Below are positions 49,147 to 57,937 of a stretch of DNA of 64,000 nucleotides, one piece after another; the first letter of the stretch is position 1; every line of letters starts with the position of its first letter. This stretch comes from an uncultured Treponema sp. (GTDB lineage: Bacteria > Spirochaetota > Spirochaetia > Treponematales > Treponemataceae). The notes under the pieces are model-generated. The model was not told the origin of the DNA. It did not search any database and was given only the letters and a program-made list of their open reading frames with translations. The stretch covers positions 310,001-374,000 of the forward strand of contig NZ_CAKVAM010000003.1 in the NCBI RefSeq assembly GCF_934725225.1, written 5' to 3'. Position numbers and translations under genes: made by a program.

Positions 49147-50009
49147 CTGGATTCCTCAACAAAAAAAGTTATGAGTTTTGCCTCTTTCAACTCAGCTGGA
49201 TTGTTTGGATTTTTGATTCTTACATCTCTTATTTCAAGATTTGTATTGTTTCTTGCTAGTTCATATAATTCCGAAATATTTTCAAATGAATTAAACTTAT
49301 CATCATTGATAATACACATAAAATTAAAAGTATTTGAAAAATTCTGCTCATAAACATAGTTGAAAACTTTGAACGGATTTTCAATTCCCCACATACCGCG
49401 AACCCGGAGATATGTTATTCCAAGAGGGTCAACTTTATTTATATGTCCTAGTTCCTTAGTCTTAGTAAATTCTATTCCGTCAATAGTTTCTACGCCTTCT
49501 TTTATTTTTGTTTTTATTCTTTCATAAGTTTCTTTTTCGGCGCAATAATCTTCGCCATAAACGAAAGCTAATGATTTCAGATAATCGCCTTTTACAATGC
49601 CAACCGCATAAATCATATCCCGGACAGTCCACTGCTCACATTCACGGCAGGCTTTGCTTATCATTTGGCTATCTGCATAGAGTTTACATTTTGGATAACT
49701 TGAATTAAGAGCCAAAGCGGCATTTTGATTTTCAATTTTCTTTACTTCGATTGCATCCCCAGCATTTCCGCCTTTCAGCATACTGTCAGGAGGATTTGTT
49801 TTATTTCCTAAGTAAGAAAAAGTTGAAGAAATAGCAACTGCTCGAGATTGTCCTTCCTCAAAATCCACAGTTCCTGCAAAAACATCTTTTATATATTCTT
49901 CAAGTGCATCGCCCATACTGTTTGCTCTATTTGTTCTGTCGCCTTGACGAATCAGTTTTATCTTTGGATTTTCAACCAAATTGCAGATTGCTGTTATAAT
50001 GTTATTCAA
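49143..50009 (-). CDS. NgoPII-type restriction endonuclease (predicted GGCC)
   Basis: 288 residues from a TTG start. RANSMGDALEEYIKDVFAG, FSYLGNKTNPPDSMLKGG, IEVKKIENQNAALALNSSYP and SLAFVYGEDYCAEKETYERI are the NgoPII family hallmarks; D and E-x-K of the nuclease core lie in PPDSML and IEVKK. The open frame runs to 50126, but GGAGG five bases before the TTG at 50009 gives the known family length of about 280. Confidence 0.9.
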   Translation of the reverse strand: MNNIITAICNLVENPKIKLIRQGDRTNRANSMGDALEEYIKDVFAGTVDFEEGQSRAVAISSTFSYLGNKTNPPDSMLKGGNAGDAIEVKKIENQNAALALNSSYPKCKLYADSQMISKACRECEQWTVRDMIYAVGIVKGDYLKSLAFVYGEDYCAEKETYERIKTKIKEGVETIDGIEFTKTKELGHINKVDPLGITYLRVRGMWGIENPFKVFNYVYEQNFSNTFNFMCIINDDKFNSFENISELYELARNNTNLEIRDVRIKNPNNPAELKEAKLITFFVEESR

Positions 50010-50154
50010 AATATCCTCCAAAATTAATTCAAAACCACTATACACAATTTCTGGCAAAACTTCCATAGTATTTTTGAAATGAACCTGCCGCGAGTTTTTG
50101 CCTTGCAAAAACTCGGTAGTGAGCAAAGTCTGTGAAACAGACGACGCGAACGCA

Positions 50155-50317
50155 CGTTAGGGATTGTAGGGGCTTGTAAAATAGGAAATGCGTCAAGAAA
50201 AATTGCGAATACTTGAAGCAATTTTTTAGCATTTACTATTTTATGAAGCGATAGCGTAACCCCGAAAAGCCCGACCCGAGCGGTTGTTGAGCTTGTCGAA
50301 ACAGAGCGAGGGGAACG
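50155..50317 (+). repeat. Structured intergenic element, copy d
   Basis: Starts CGTTAGGGATTGTAG, has GAAAAGCCCGACC and the core TTGAGCTTGTCGAAA (50287-50301), and ends GGGGAACGC. Its central part (about 50170-50265) is replaced by an AT-rich stretch containing a stem of GCATTT and AAATGC type. Confidence 0.75.
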
Positions 50318-50325
50318 CCCAAATA

Positions 50326-50362
50326 AAAAAACTGGAGAAAGTCGTTGAATTTCTCCAGTTTT
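50326..50362 (-). terminator. Terminator of the cupin-esterase gene
   Basis: ACTGGAGAAA (50331-50340) pairs with TTTCTCCAGT (50350-50359). The A run to the left is a T run on the minus strand. It is 40 bp past the stop at 50401. Confidence 0.8.
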
Positions 50363-50400
50363 ATGGTTCAACGCGAATGTTTTTGCATTCACGCCCGCTT

Positions 50401-52881
50401 CTATTCCCAGCTGTATTCAGGGGCTAGGAGCTGAATCAGTTTTTTGTCGTGGTTGCGAGCAAGGCGGGTGTTCTCGTCGAAAATCATTGTTGCGCCGCCG
50501 GCGTTTGTGTACGCTTCCCACTTCAGATTAACAGTGCTAGGGTCGCCGTTTTTTGCGAAGGCAATCCATGCGTCAGACATTTCGTCCTGAACTTTTTTTG
50601 CCGCCGAGGAATCCGTGGTCTTTACAAGAGCCATGTCAGCGTTTGCAAACACGAACGGGATTTCCGCAGTGTGGACTGAAAGCGGACTGTCCAGAGCGAA
50701 GATGTACGAGTACACCGGGGATTTCTGCCGCGCCTTTGCCCTCATAATCTTTAGCATTGGAATTCTGATTACGCGCGAGTCAACATAGGCCGCCTCAAAG
50801 TCCTGCTTTTCAGGATATGCCGTCTTAAAAGCCGCAAGAACTTCATCCGCCTTTTCACCGTATTTTTGGGCAAGATGAGATTTTGTCTCGTCCGCGCCCA
50901 TAGTGATTTTGCTTCCGCTGTTCCATGAAGCGTCGCCCATTTTCTGCATTGTCTCCCATTCGTTCAGGTTCGAGCCAATCAGAAGAGAGTATTTTTCGCC
51001 GTTCTTCGGGAATCCGTTTTTGCCTGCGATGTCGTCCGGGATAAAGTCGCCGTCAACGTAAGGCTCCCATGAAAGAGAATAGCCTTCTCCAAGAGCCGCA
51101 GGAATCTTGAATTCTTTTCCTGTCTGGTCAAGAGCTTTGTCAGAAGCCTGAACAAGGTCGGAATAAGGAACGCTCTGGAGCTTTTCAAATTCGTCTTTTT
51201 TAAGCCCTAGGTTTTCAAGTGTAAGCTCGGTAATGCGCTCAGCCGCCGCCTTTGGAGTCCAAAGAACGCCCATTGTCTCGGTCGCGCCGCTTTCAACAAT
51301 TCCGCGCCTGAAAAGTCCGTTTGCGTAAGGGCTTTCCATAAGCGCAAGGACTTTTGCTCCGCCGCCGCTTTCTCCAAAAATTGTTACGTTATTCTTGTCG
51401 CCGCCAAAATTTGCAATGTTTGCCTTTATCCACTGCAAAGCCTGAACCAAGTCATAGATTCCGACATTGCCCGAATATTTGTACTCGTCTGAATAAGAAG
51501 CAAGATTCAAGTGAGCAAGCACGTTGAGCCTGTGATTCACGCTGACTACAACCACGTCGCCTCTTTTTGAAAGATTCTCGCCATCATAGAAAGGCTGCTC
51601 GATTGCAGAGCCTGCCATAAATCCGCCGCCGTGAAGCCATACGATTACCGCGCGTTTTTTGCTGTCTGCCGAAGGAGTCCAAATGTTGAGATTCAGCGGA
51701 TTTTCGCTCATGTTGTCTGTTCCGGCAGTTCCCGGGCGGAAGCCTGTCTGAATGGCAATCGGACCGTATTTTGTCGCGTCAAATATTCCGCTCCACTTTT
51801 GAACCGGCTTTCCGACAGTGAACCTTTTTTCAACCTGCGTATAAGGAATTCCCTTGAAGGAATAGATTCCGTTTGAAACGCTTCCGCGAACCAAGCCGTT
51901 TTCAGTTTTTACGACTGCGCCGGAAGAAAGGGAAGCTGAAAGTTTTTTATATTCCTTCTCTGGAATCCGCTCAAACCACTGAACGCCAGTTTTTTCTGGA
52001 TTTGTGTTCACCGCAAGATGTGCAAAACTTGAATTAGCGGTCGCACCGTGCCAGTGCCTTACGTTAGGAGGGCAGAACGCAACATCGCCCGGATGCATTA
52101 CTTGAACGCTCTCGCCTTCAATCTGATGAAAGCCGATTCCGTCCGTTGCAATCAGAATCTGTCCGCCTGCGTGGGTGTGCCAGGCGTTGTAAGTTCCTGC
52201 GTCGAACACAACGTTATGGATTCCGGGCGCGCCTGCCTCGTTCGGTGTTTCAAGCACATCGGAAAGATAAGCCGGCCCTGAAAAATTCTGCGAGCTTAAA
52301 AGAGTTCCATTTCCGAACATGAATCTGTCGGCAGAAGTAAGCTTTCTTCCATTATATTCTTCTGCGTCAACATTCGCGTACCATTCTGCGCTCACATCCT
52401 CGTGAACATCTTTTCCGCTTTCAGCCTTCCAGTCCGCGTCGTAAATCACAATCTGCTGAAACCAGCTGTCGGGAGTCGCGCCGTGCCAGTGCTTAACGCC
52501 AGCCGGAATATGGAGAACGTCGCCCTTCTGGATAATCTGCGCTTTCTCGCCTTCCGCCTGATAGTAGCCGCGTCCGCCGGTAACAAGAACCTCCATTCCG
52601 CCGTGAACGTGCCAGCCGCTGTGAGAGCCTGGCGCAAAAGTTATGTTGTTCGTAACCGGAAAATTGTAAACCGAATCCTTTTGAATCAGATTCTTGAAAT
52701 AAACAGTTCCGAAAAAACGCGCGCTGACATCGTCTCCAAGCGGAAAAGTCAAGTCGTTTTTCGATGTGATTTTTCCGCCGGAAGAAACGTCAGTTTTCGC
52801 AACATTTTTTGTGCTTGAGCAAGCGGCAAGCGAAAGTCCAAGAATCCCGGCAAAAGCCGCCGCAAGAATATTTTTCTTCAT
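50401..52881 (-). CDS. Lipoprotein with two cupin domains fused to a type-B carboxylesterase
   Basis: 826 residues. Lipobox SLAACSS (Cys21). Two cupin domains follow, at about 60-175 (WHVHGGMEVLVTGG, HIPAGVKHWHG) and 190-325 (WHTHAGGQILIATDG, FCPPNVRHWHG), each with a complete His metal site. From about 330 it is a carboxylesterase: oxyanion WLHGGGFMAGS, nucleophile IFGESGGGAK, and a late His in the C-terminal part. Cupins and esterases are usually separate genes. It is exported and driven by the regulon motif at 52947. GGAGG precedes the ATG. Confidence 0.88.
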   Translation of the reverse strand: MKKNILAAAFAGILGLSLAACSSTKNVAKTDVSSGGKITSKNDLTFPLGDDVSARFFGTVYFKNLIQKDSVYNFPVTNNITFAPGSHSGWHVHGGMEVLVTGGRGYYQAEGEKAQIIQKGDVLHIPAGVKHWHGATPDSWFQQIVIYDADWKAESGKDVHEDVSAEWYANVDAEEYNGRKLTSADRFMFGNGTLLSSQNFSGPAYLSDVLETPNEAGAPGIHNVVFDAGTYNAWHTHAGGQILIATDGIGFHQIEGESVQVMHPGDVAFCPPNVRHWHGATANSSFAHLAVNTNPEKTGVQWFERIPEKEYKKLSASLSSGAVVKTENGLVRGSVSNGIYSFKGIPYTQVEKRFTVGKPVQKWSGIFDATKYGPIAIQTGFRPGTAGTDNMSENPLNLNIWTPSADSKKRAVIVWLHGGGFMAGSAIEQPFYDGENLSKRGDVVVVSVNHRLNVLAHLNLASYSDEYKYSGNVGIYDLVQALQWIKANIANFGGDKNNVTIFGESGGGAKVLALMESPYANGLFRRGIVESGATETMGVLWTPKAAAERITELTLENLGLKKDEFEKLQSVPYSDLVQASDKALDQTGKEFKIPAALGEGYSLSWEPYVDGDFIPDDIAGKNGFPKNGEKYSLLIGSNLNEWETMQKMGDASWNSGSKITMGADETKSHLAQKYGEKADEVLAAFKTAYPEKQDFEAAYVDSRVIRIPMLKIMRAKARQKSPVYSYIFALDSPLSVHTAEIPFVFANADMALVKTTDSSAAKKVQDEMSDAWIAFAKNGDPSTVNLKWEAYTNAGGATMIFDENTRLARNHDKKLIQLLAPEYSWE

Positions 52882-53198
52882 TGATACCTCCAATAAAAAC
52901 TGAAATCCAGTTTGTTTTCTAAAAAGAAAATAACAGAAGCGTGAAGATATTTAAAATACAATGTTTTTTTAGTCAGTATAAGTTTTAGTTATGGAGGGGA
53001 AGGAAAAAATTCGATTTTCTATAATTTGACGTTTTTTATCTTTTTATTTTCTTGATTTTTCATTACAAAACCGCGCATAACTAAATAATTTTACTCATTT
53101 ACTTATGCGTAAAATTATGAGATTTTAATCTTTTTAGTGAATCAAAATTGTTTTTTCCGCGAACTTTTGAATATTAAAATCGGCGAAATCGAATAGAA
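52882..53198. other. Promoter region plus AT-rich inverted repeats
   Basis: 317 bp. The left third carries regulon motif copy 4. The right part has CGCATAA/TTATGCG and AATTTTAC/GTAAAATT inverted pairs between 53080 and 53130, possibly the end of the Fic/DUF262 transcript. Confidence 0.5.
52947..52993 (-). promoter_or_regulatory. Shared LysR-type promoter motif, copy 4 (cupin-esterase)
   Basis: Minus strand: CATAACTAAAACTTATACTG, then ACTAAAAAAACATTGTATTT. The dyad ATAA-N7-TTAT is perfect here. Confidence 0.85.
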
Positions 53199-54284
53199 CT
53201 AATTCTTTACTTTCCAACGCCCGTTTTTATCAGCTCCAACATGCTCTAATATATTCAAAGTCTGAAGCTTTGTCATATTACGACTGACAGTTTCTCTTGC
53301 AATACCAAGTTTTGCGGCAATCTCTTCCTGTAGTATTACAGGATTTTCCTTTACTAGTTCCAGAATTTTTTTCTGATTCTTAGTGAGTTTTACAGTGACG
53401 TTTTGTGTGATATTTACAGTGATGTTTTTCGCTGATTCTTCTGCGTATCTAATATGAATATATCTGTTTTTAAGCTCGTTGCTTTCGCCAAGTAATAAAT
53501 TACGGAAGAATTTTTCAAGATATTCAGCATTCATATAAATGCCTTTGGTTATGTTTGTGTAATTTGCACGAACCAAGGCATTACGGAAATACCAGCTGTT
53601 TTTTTCGAAAGGCTCATTATTTACTTTAAAACCAAGCGAGTTCAAATATTTGATAGTAAAAACAGCAGTTGTCCTTGTATTGCCTTCTCCAAAAGGATGA
53701 ATCTGCCAGATATTTGCAACAAATCTTGTAAGATGTTTTACAGCGTCTATCTTTGAAACTTTTGAATAATCAAAAGATTTTTCCTGATTAAAATCGTAAT
53801 CAAGAGTCTGTCGAATCATGTCAGCATTGGCATACAGAACAGAATCTCCATCCAAAACCCATTCTTTTTTGGAGATATTGTAGTCCCTAAAACTTCCGGC
53901 TTTTACTTTATAAAAAACATCACTGAACAGACGACTATGAATAGAAAGAAGCAAATTCGGAGTAAAGCTAAAAGTTTTTTCAGATAAAATCTCACAAATG
54001 CGGACAGAAACCTGATCCGCTTCTTTTTCATCTTCGTTAATTTCTTCTCTACAAACTTTTGACTCGTAATATGAGAGTATAAGCTTCTTTGCTTCTTCAA
54101 TTGTGATGTCGCCATCAATATTGCGTTTAGCAGTTTCGTACAAGTATTTTGATGGAGTAAGTCCGTCTACCTGCTGCAAACCGATTGCTGTCTGCCAGAG
54201 TTTACCCCTTTCCTGTTTGGAAGGTTCTGACTGGAGAATGTATGAATCAAAGTCTATTTCAAATGGGTTTTGTTCTTTCTGCAT
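53199..54284 (-). CDS. Fic-family protein with C-terminal winged helix
   Basis: About 361 residues. The active-site loop is HPFGEGNTRT, against the classical HPFxxGNGR; the second Gly is Thr. A Fic_N-like region precedes it. The C-terminal 80 residues are an HTH (KNQKKILELVKENPVILQEE, then IARETVSRNMTKLQTL). Fic enzymes transfer AMP or related groups to proteins. It lies 14 bp after the DUF262 gene and is co-transcribed. Confidence 0.88.
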   Translation of the reverse strand: MQKEQNPFEIDFDSYILQSEPSKQERGKLWQTAIGLQQVDGLTPSKYLYETAKRNIDGDITIEEAKKLILSYYESKVCREEINEDEKEADQVSVRICEILSEKTFSFTPNLLLSIHSRLFSDVFYKVKAGSFRDYNISKKEWVLDGDSVLYANADMIRQTLDYDFNQEKSFDYSKVSKIDAVKHLTRFVANIWQIHPFGEGNTRTTAVFTIKYLNSLGFKVNNEPFEKNSWYFRNALVRANYTNITKGIYMNAEYLEKFFRNLLLGESNELKNRYIHIRYAEESAKNITVNITQNVTVKLTKNQKKILELVKENPVILQEEIAAKLGIARETVSRNMTKLQTLNILEHVGADKNGRWKVKN

Positions 54285-54297
54285 TACACTCACCTAT

Positions 54298-56106
54298 TTA
54301 CAGTTTCTCATAATATTCTCTGATTTTCTTAGCCATCAGTTTTCGTCTCTGTCTTAAGAAATCTTCATAGTTCTCATAAGTCAAGTTTTGGATTTCTTCA
54401 GGAATACAGTTATCTGCAAGATTTTTCCTAATAGCATCTTCCGTTTTTAAATTACCAATGCGATACTCACCTGTTTTGCATTGTTCCCAAACTTTTGTAA
54501 AATACTGACACGGTTCGTCTTTTCCAACTGCAATATTTGTTGTAGTATCAAGATAAGTAAAGTTTGCTACCTGGTTGTATTTTGATTTATCTTTTATACC
54601 ATTATCAATCAAATACTGTTTTGGGAAGATATGATGAACATCGCCCATAGTAGTAATGAGATTTGCAAATTTTGAACCTTCGTTAAAAAGGGAATCGCTT
54701 CCTTCACGGCAACAGGCAGCCCAGAATACACAGAGAGCCGGACTATTTACAGATGAGGTTTCAAGATTCTGAACAAGTTCTACATTCCAGAATGTATCTC
54801 CAAGCGTCTTTTCAACTTCATAAAACCATGGTAAAAATCCTTTTTCTTTGATCCGGCGTAAATCCTGATCCATAGCAGATTCAGGAGAGGCAATGTAACG
54901 ACCTGTAAGTGTGCTCATTGCGTACCAACGCTGAACATAATTCTTTACTTTTGTTTTATCGATTGAAGAATCATTCAAAAGACGAAGATACAAGGTATAA
55001 GCAAAATCTAAAGTAATACCTGAAGTAATCAGTTTTTTTACTATAAAGCCTGCATCTTTGATTGCAAGAATGAATTGCTTAAAGTTGTATGCGTTCATGT
55101 AATCAAGAACACCTATAGAAAGTTTTTTGAAAGTTTCTTCGGCAATTGCTTCCTTAAAGTCTTTTGTTTCAAAATCACGTCCCTGCAAAAGACTTACAAG
55201 ATCTTTCATTTTTCCACGAGGATATTGAGACATAAAAGCAACTCGAAGCATATCGCTGTAGTCAGGATCATAAATATCTTCGTTATCGTCTTTAAGCCAC
55301 TTTAGTTTTGCAGCGTAATCTGTTTTTGCAAAAGCCTCATCTTTAGTCATTTCAGGATACCATTTTGGATCAACTGCAAGATGACTAAAGTAATCTATAG
55401 CTTTACGGAGCATATTGCCACCATAGGTTTCATTTGCAGCAATACGACTCATGGCAAAGTCTGCTTGATTAAGTTTTGTTCCTTGGCTATTGATGCGAAT
55501 AAAAATTTCAGTAACTTCATCAATACTAAGTTCTTTATCAAAAAGCTCAATTACACCAAGTTTGCGGTTTTTAATATCTAGCAGCTGGCTTACCTGTCTA
55601 TCAAAATCTTCTACATCAACTTCAGGATTTGCTTCGCAGTAATTTTTTACGAATTTGAAAGAACTAAATCCACTTTGAAAAATTACAGAAACATCTGGAA
55701 TCCATTTTTTATTTTTCAATATGGCATTATCCTGAACAGCAAAACAATCTTCATCATTTTTTGCAAAAGGATTATATGCAATCGCAATATGCTTCTTTTC
55801 AAAATCAGCATTAAAAACTTCAAGTCCGCTTAAAGCTGTCATCATAGCAGTTACACGCTGCTGACCATCAATCATAATTTTCTTTCCAATCGAAAGCGAC
55901 CCATCTTTAAGTTTAAGATCCGGACTTTTTGAAATAATCAGATAACCGGTTGGATATCCTTTATAAAGAGAATCAACTAAATCACGAACCTGCTTCCCCT
56001 TCCATACAAATGGACGCTGAATTTCAGGAATTGCAATTTCATTTGATTTAATAAAATTTAAAATCTGTTCAACGGTGTAATCGTGTACGCTGTATTTTTC
56101 GGACAT
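54298..56106 (-). CDS. DUF262 protein with HNH-like C-terminus
   Basis: 602 residues. The ParB-like DUF262 start is clear: IAIPEIQRPFVWKGKQVRDL and IMIDGQQRVTAMM. The C-terminal quarter has MGDVHHIFPKQYL and a following Asn-rich TYLDTTTNIAVG, a DUF1524-type HNH pattern. This layout is that of GmrSD-like type IV restriction proteins, so a phage-defence nuclease is likely. It leads an operon with the Fic gene. Confidence 0.8.
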   Translation of the reverse strand: MSEKYSVHDYTVEQILNFIKSNEIAIPEIQRPFVWKGKQVRDLVDSLYKGYPTGYLIISKSPDLKLKDGSLSIGKKIMIDGQQRVTAMMTALSGLEVFNADFEKKHIAIAYNPFAKNDEDCFAVQDNAILKNKKWIPDVSVIFQSGFSSFKFVKNYCEANPEVDVEDFDRQVSQLLDIKNRKLGVIELFDKELSIDEVTEIFIRINSQGTKLNQADFAMSRIAANETYGGNMLRKAIDYFSHLAVDPKWYPEMTKDEAFAKTDYAAKLKWLKDDNEDIYDPDYSDMLRVAFMSQYPRGKMKDLVSLLQGRDFETKDFKEAIAEETFKKLSIGVLDYMNAYNFKQFILAIKDAGFIVKKLITSGITLDFAYTLYLRLLNDSSIDKTKVKNYVQRWYAMSTLTGRYIASPESAMDQDLRRIKEKGFLPWFYEVEKTLGDTFWNVELVQNLETSSVNSPALCVFWAACCREGSDSLFNEGSKFANLITTMGDVHHIFPKQYLIDNGIKDKSKYNQVANFTYLDTTTNIAVGKDEPCQYFTKVWEQCKTGEYRIGNLKTEDAIRKNLADNCIPEEIQNLTYENYEDFLRQRRKLMAKKIREYYEKL

Positions 56107-56235
56107 AAATCCCTCCCACCAAAAAGCAAAAGTCTTTAATATATACTTACTTTTAATTTTTCGGCAGAAAGAACTTTATTTTTTAATAAATCAGATTATT
56201 ACTGTAGAATAGTCAATGCTTTTATTTAATCCTGC

Positions 56236-56258
56236 AGGCGGAATGCCAAAGCCCGCCT
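56236..56258 (-). terminator. GC-rich hairpin after the alpha/beta hydrolase
   Basis: AGGCGG (56236-56241) pairs with CCGCCT (56253-56258). It is 11 bp past the stop at 56269, with A/T-rich sequence beyond. Confidence 0.55.
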
Positions 56259-56268
56259 ATTTCTCTTT

Positions 56269-57390
56269 CTACAATCTTTTTCCGAAGAATTCTGAAAGCT
56301 TGTTTGTCGCTTCGGCAACGTATTCACTCTTCCAGTAAGTCTTGATGTGGGATGCGCCGTCAATCAGGTAAAGCTCCTTGTCAGCTGTTCCGCTCGCCTT
56401 TTTGAAAGCGTCCTCTGACATATAAAGCGTGTCGGCGGCAGAGCCTGCAATCATCAAAAGCGGCTGGTTTATCAAGTCCATTCTGTCCTCAACGTCGAAC
56501 GCCATCAGCTTGATGAAAGATTCAGTCGTGTAGCTTCCGGTTGCGCGCGGATGGCGGTAAGAAAGTCCGTAGTAGTCGATTCCGTCCTTGTAGAGACCCT
56601 CCGGCTGGCTTTCCATAATCTTGCGAAGCTCGTCGTCGTCCTTGTGAGGCGGCAAAAAACCTTCATAAAGAACGTTGCCCTTAAGCTCCTCGTTGCGCGC
56701 GTTGCTTGCCCTCAAAAGACGCTCCTGAACCGTGGCAATCTGCTTGTCGCCAAAACCGTTTCTTCTTACGCGGCCTGAATTGAACATTGAAAGAGTCGCA
56801 ACCGCGCGGATTCTCTTGTCTGTCTGGCTTGCAGCAAGCGTGTAGCCGCCGCCACCGCAGATTCCAAGAGAGCCGATTCTTGCGCTGTCAACCTTCGGAA
56901 GCTGAACAAGATAGTCAACCATTCCGCTAACATCGTTGATTCTGTTCGCAGGCCAGTCGCGAAGCCGTGGCTCACCGCCGCTTGCCCCCTGATAGCTCGC
57001 GTCAGCCGCAATCGTGATATAGCCAGCCTCGGCAAGCTTCTGAGCGTACAATCCCGCGACCTGCTCCTTGCTTCCGCCGTTCGGATGGGCAACCGTAAGT
57101 GCAGGATATTTCTTTGAGTCAGATTCGTCATAGTCCGCCGGAAGATAAAGATTCGCCGAAATCGCAATTCCGTTCAAATCGTAAGTAACCGGGCGGATAT
57201 TCACCTTGCCCTTGACATTTTCCGTAATCGCTCCGTCATAAACCAATTCCCACGGATTTCCATTAAAACTTTTCATAGCAACCTCCTTATTTCTTGTTTC
57301 CGCTGATTTTGTTGTGATGCAGGCAGAAAAACCCGCTGTGCCGATAACTGCCGCAGTAAAAACCGCAACATTCAAAAGTGATTTTTTCAT
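56269..57390 (-). CDS. Exported alpha/beta hydrolase of dienelactone-hydrolase type
   Basis: 373 residues. Lipobox FSAC (Cys24). The nucleophile elbow is GICGGG with Cys178 rather than Ser, as in dienelactone hydrolases. Acid and base fit AGSAADTLY and GASHIKTYW. A perfect AAGGAGG five bases before Met39 would allow a second, cytoplasmic form starting MKSFNGNPWEL; the first start (57390) also has GGAGG. Element copy g and regulon motif copy 5 are upstream. Confidence 0.85.
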   Translation of the reverse strand: MKKSLLNVAVFTAAVIGTAGFSACITTKSAETRNKEVAMKSFNGNPWELVYDGAITENVKGKVNIRPVTYDLNGIAISANLYLPADYDESDSKKYPALTVAHPNGGSKEQVAGLYAQKLAEAGYITIAADASYQGASGGEPRLRDWPANRINDVSGMVDYLVQLPKVDSARIGSLGICGGGGYTLAASQTDKRIRAVATLSMFNSGRVRRNGFGDKQIATVQERLLRASNARNEELKGNVLYEGFLPPHKDDDELRKIMESQPEGLYKDGIDYYGLSYRHPRATGSYTTESFIKLMAFDVEDRMDLINQPLLMIAGSAADTLYMSEDAFKKASGTADKELYLIDGASHIKTYWKSEYVAEATNKLSEFFGKRL

Positions 57391-57417
57391 GTGTACCTCC
57401 GAAAAATTTTATTAAGG

Positions 57418-57554
57418 ACGTTCCAGTCGTTACGGTTTCGACAAGCTCAACCGCCGCGACCGTCGGCTGTTCCGCACTTCGCTAACCGCTCATCCGCTTC
57501 ACTCACTTCGTTCGCTCCAGTGGACTGCTTCGCAGGTGCTCCATAGCCTAACGT
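57418..57554 (-). repeat. Structured element, copy g (5' leader)
   Basis: Minus strand: ACGTTAGGCTATGGAGCACC at the start, then ATGAGCGGTTAGCGAAGTGC, the core TTGAGCTTGTCGAAA, and the end GGAACGT. The closing pair is ACGTT/AACGT, a second compensatory change in this family. It lies between the regulon promoter and the hydrolase start codon, so it should be in the mRNA leader. Confidence 0.7.
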
Positions 57555-57586
57555 TTTCTAAAAAAGAATATAAATCACACAGAAAA

Positions 57587-57634
57587 ATATTTAAAATATA
57601 ATGTTTTTTTGCTGAGCATAAGTTTTTGTTATAG
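57587..57634 (-). promoter_or_regulatory. Shared LysR-type promoter motif, copy 5 (alpha/beta hydrolase)
   Basis: Minus strand: CTATAACAAAAACTTATGCT, then CAGCAAAAAAACATTATATT. The dyad ATAA-N7-TTAT is perfect. Downstream bases (TATTCTTTTTTAGAAAACGT) match copy 6. Confidence 0.85.
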
Positions 57635-57721
57635 TGAAGAAAATCCGTGCACATCTTTCTTTATGGAAAATTCCGCTTTTCTGTGCTATATTTATTTTAA
57701 AAGTTATCATAGGAGGAAAAA

Positions 57722-57937
57722 ATGATTGTCGTTTCATATTCTGACTTTTTTGAAAATCCGGCAAAATTCAAAGACACGGCTTCACGATACGGACTAAAGG
57801 TCTTGCCTCAGAAAAAGCAGAAAAAAGTTTCCCGAAGAATTCAAAAAAAGCTTGATTCTCTAAATGCCGCAGTAGGTCTGATTCCAAGCGAAACCGATAC
57901 TGAAAAAATCCTTGCTACTCGGAAATTAGAAAAATGA
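57722..57937 (+). CDS. Antitoxin partner of a PIN toxin
   Basis: 71 residues, Lys-rich, starting MIVVSYSDFFENPAKFKD, which resembles Phd/RelB-like N-termini. Identified mainly by position: it overlaps the PIN gene by 4 bp (ATGA). AGGAGG precedes the ATG. Confidence 0.7.
   Translation: MIVVSYSDFFENPAKFKDTASRYGLKVLPQKKQKKVSRRIQKKLDSLNAAVGLIPSETDTEKILATRKLEK

Larger units (their letters stand above)
50010..50400. other. Gap holding a hairpin, structured element d and a terminator
   Basis: 391 bp without a gene. Contents are a perfect 11-bp hairpin CGAGTTTTTGC-CTT-GCAAAAACTCG (50091-50115), element copy d (50155-50317) and a terminator (50326-50362). Confidence 0.7.
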
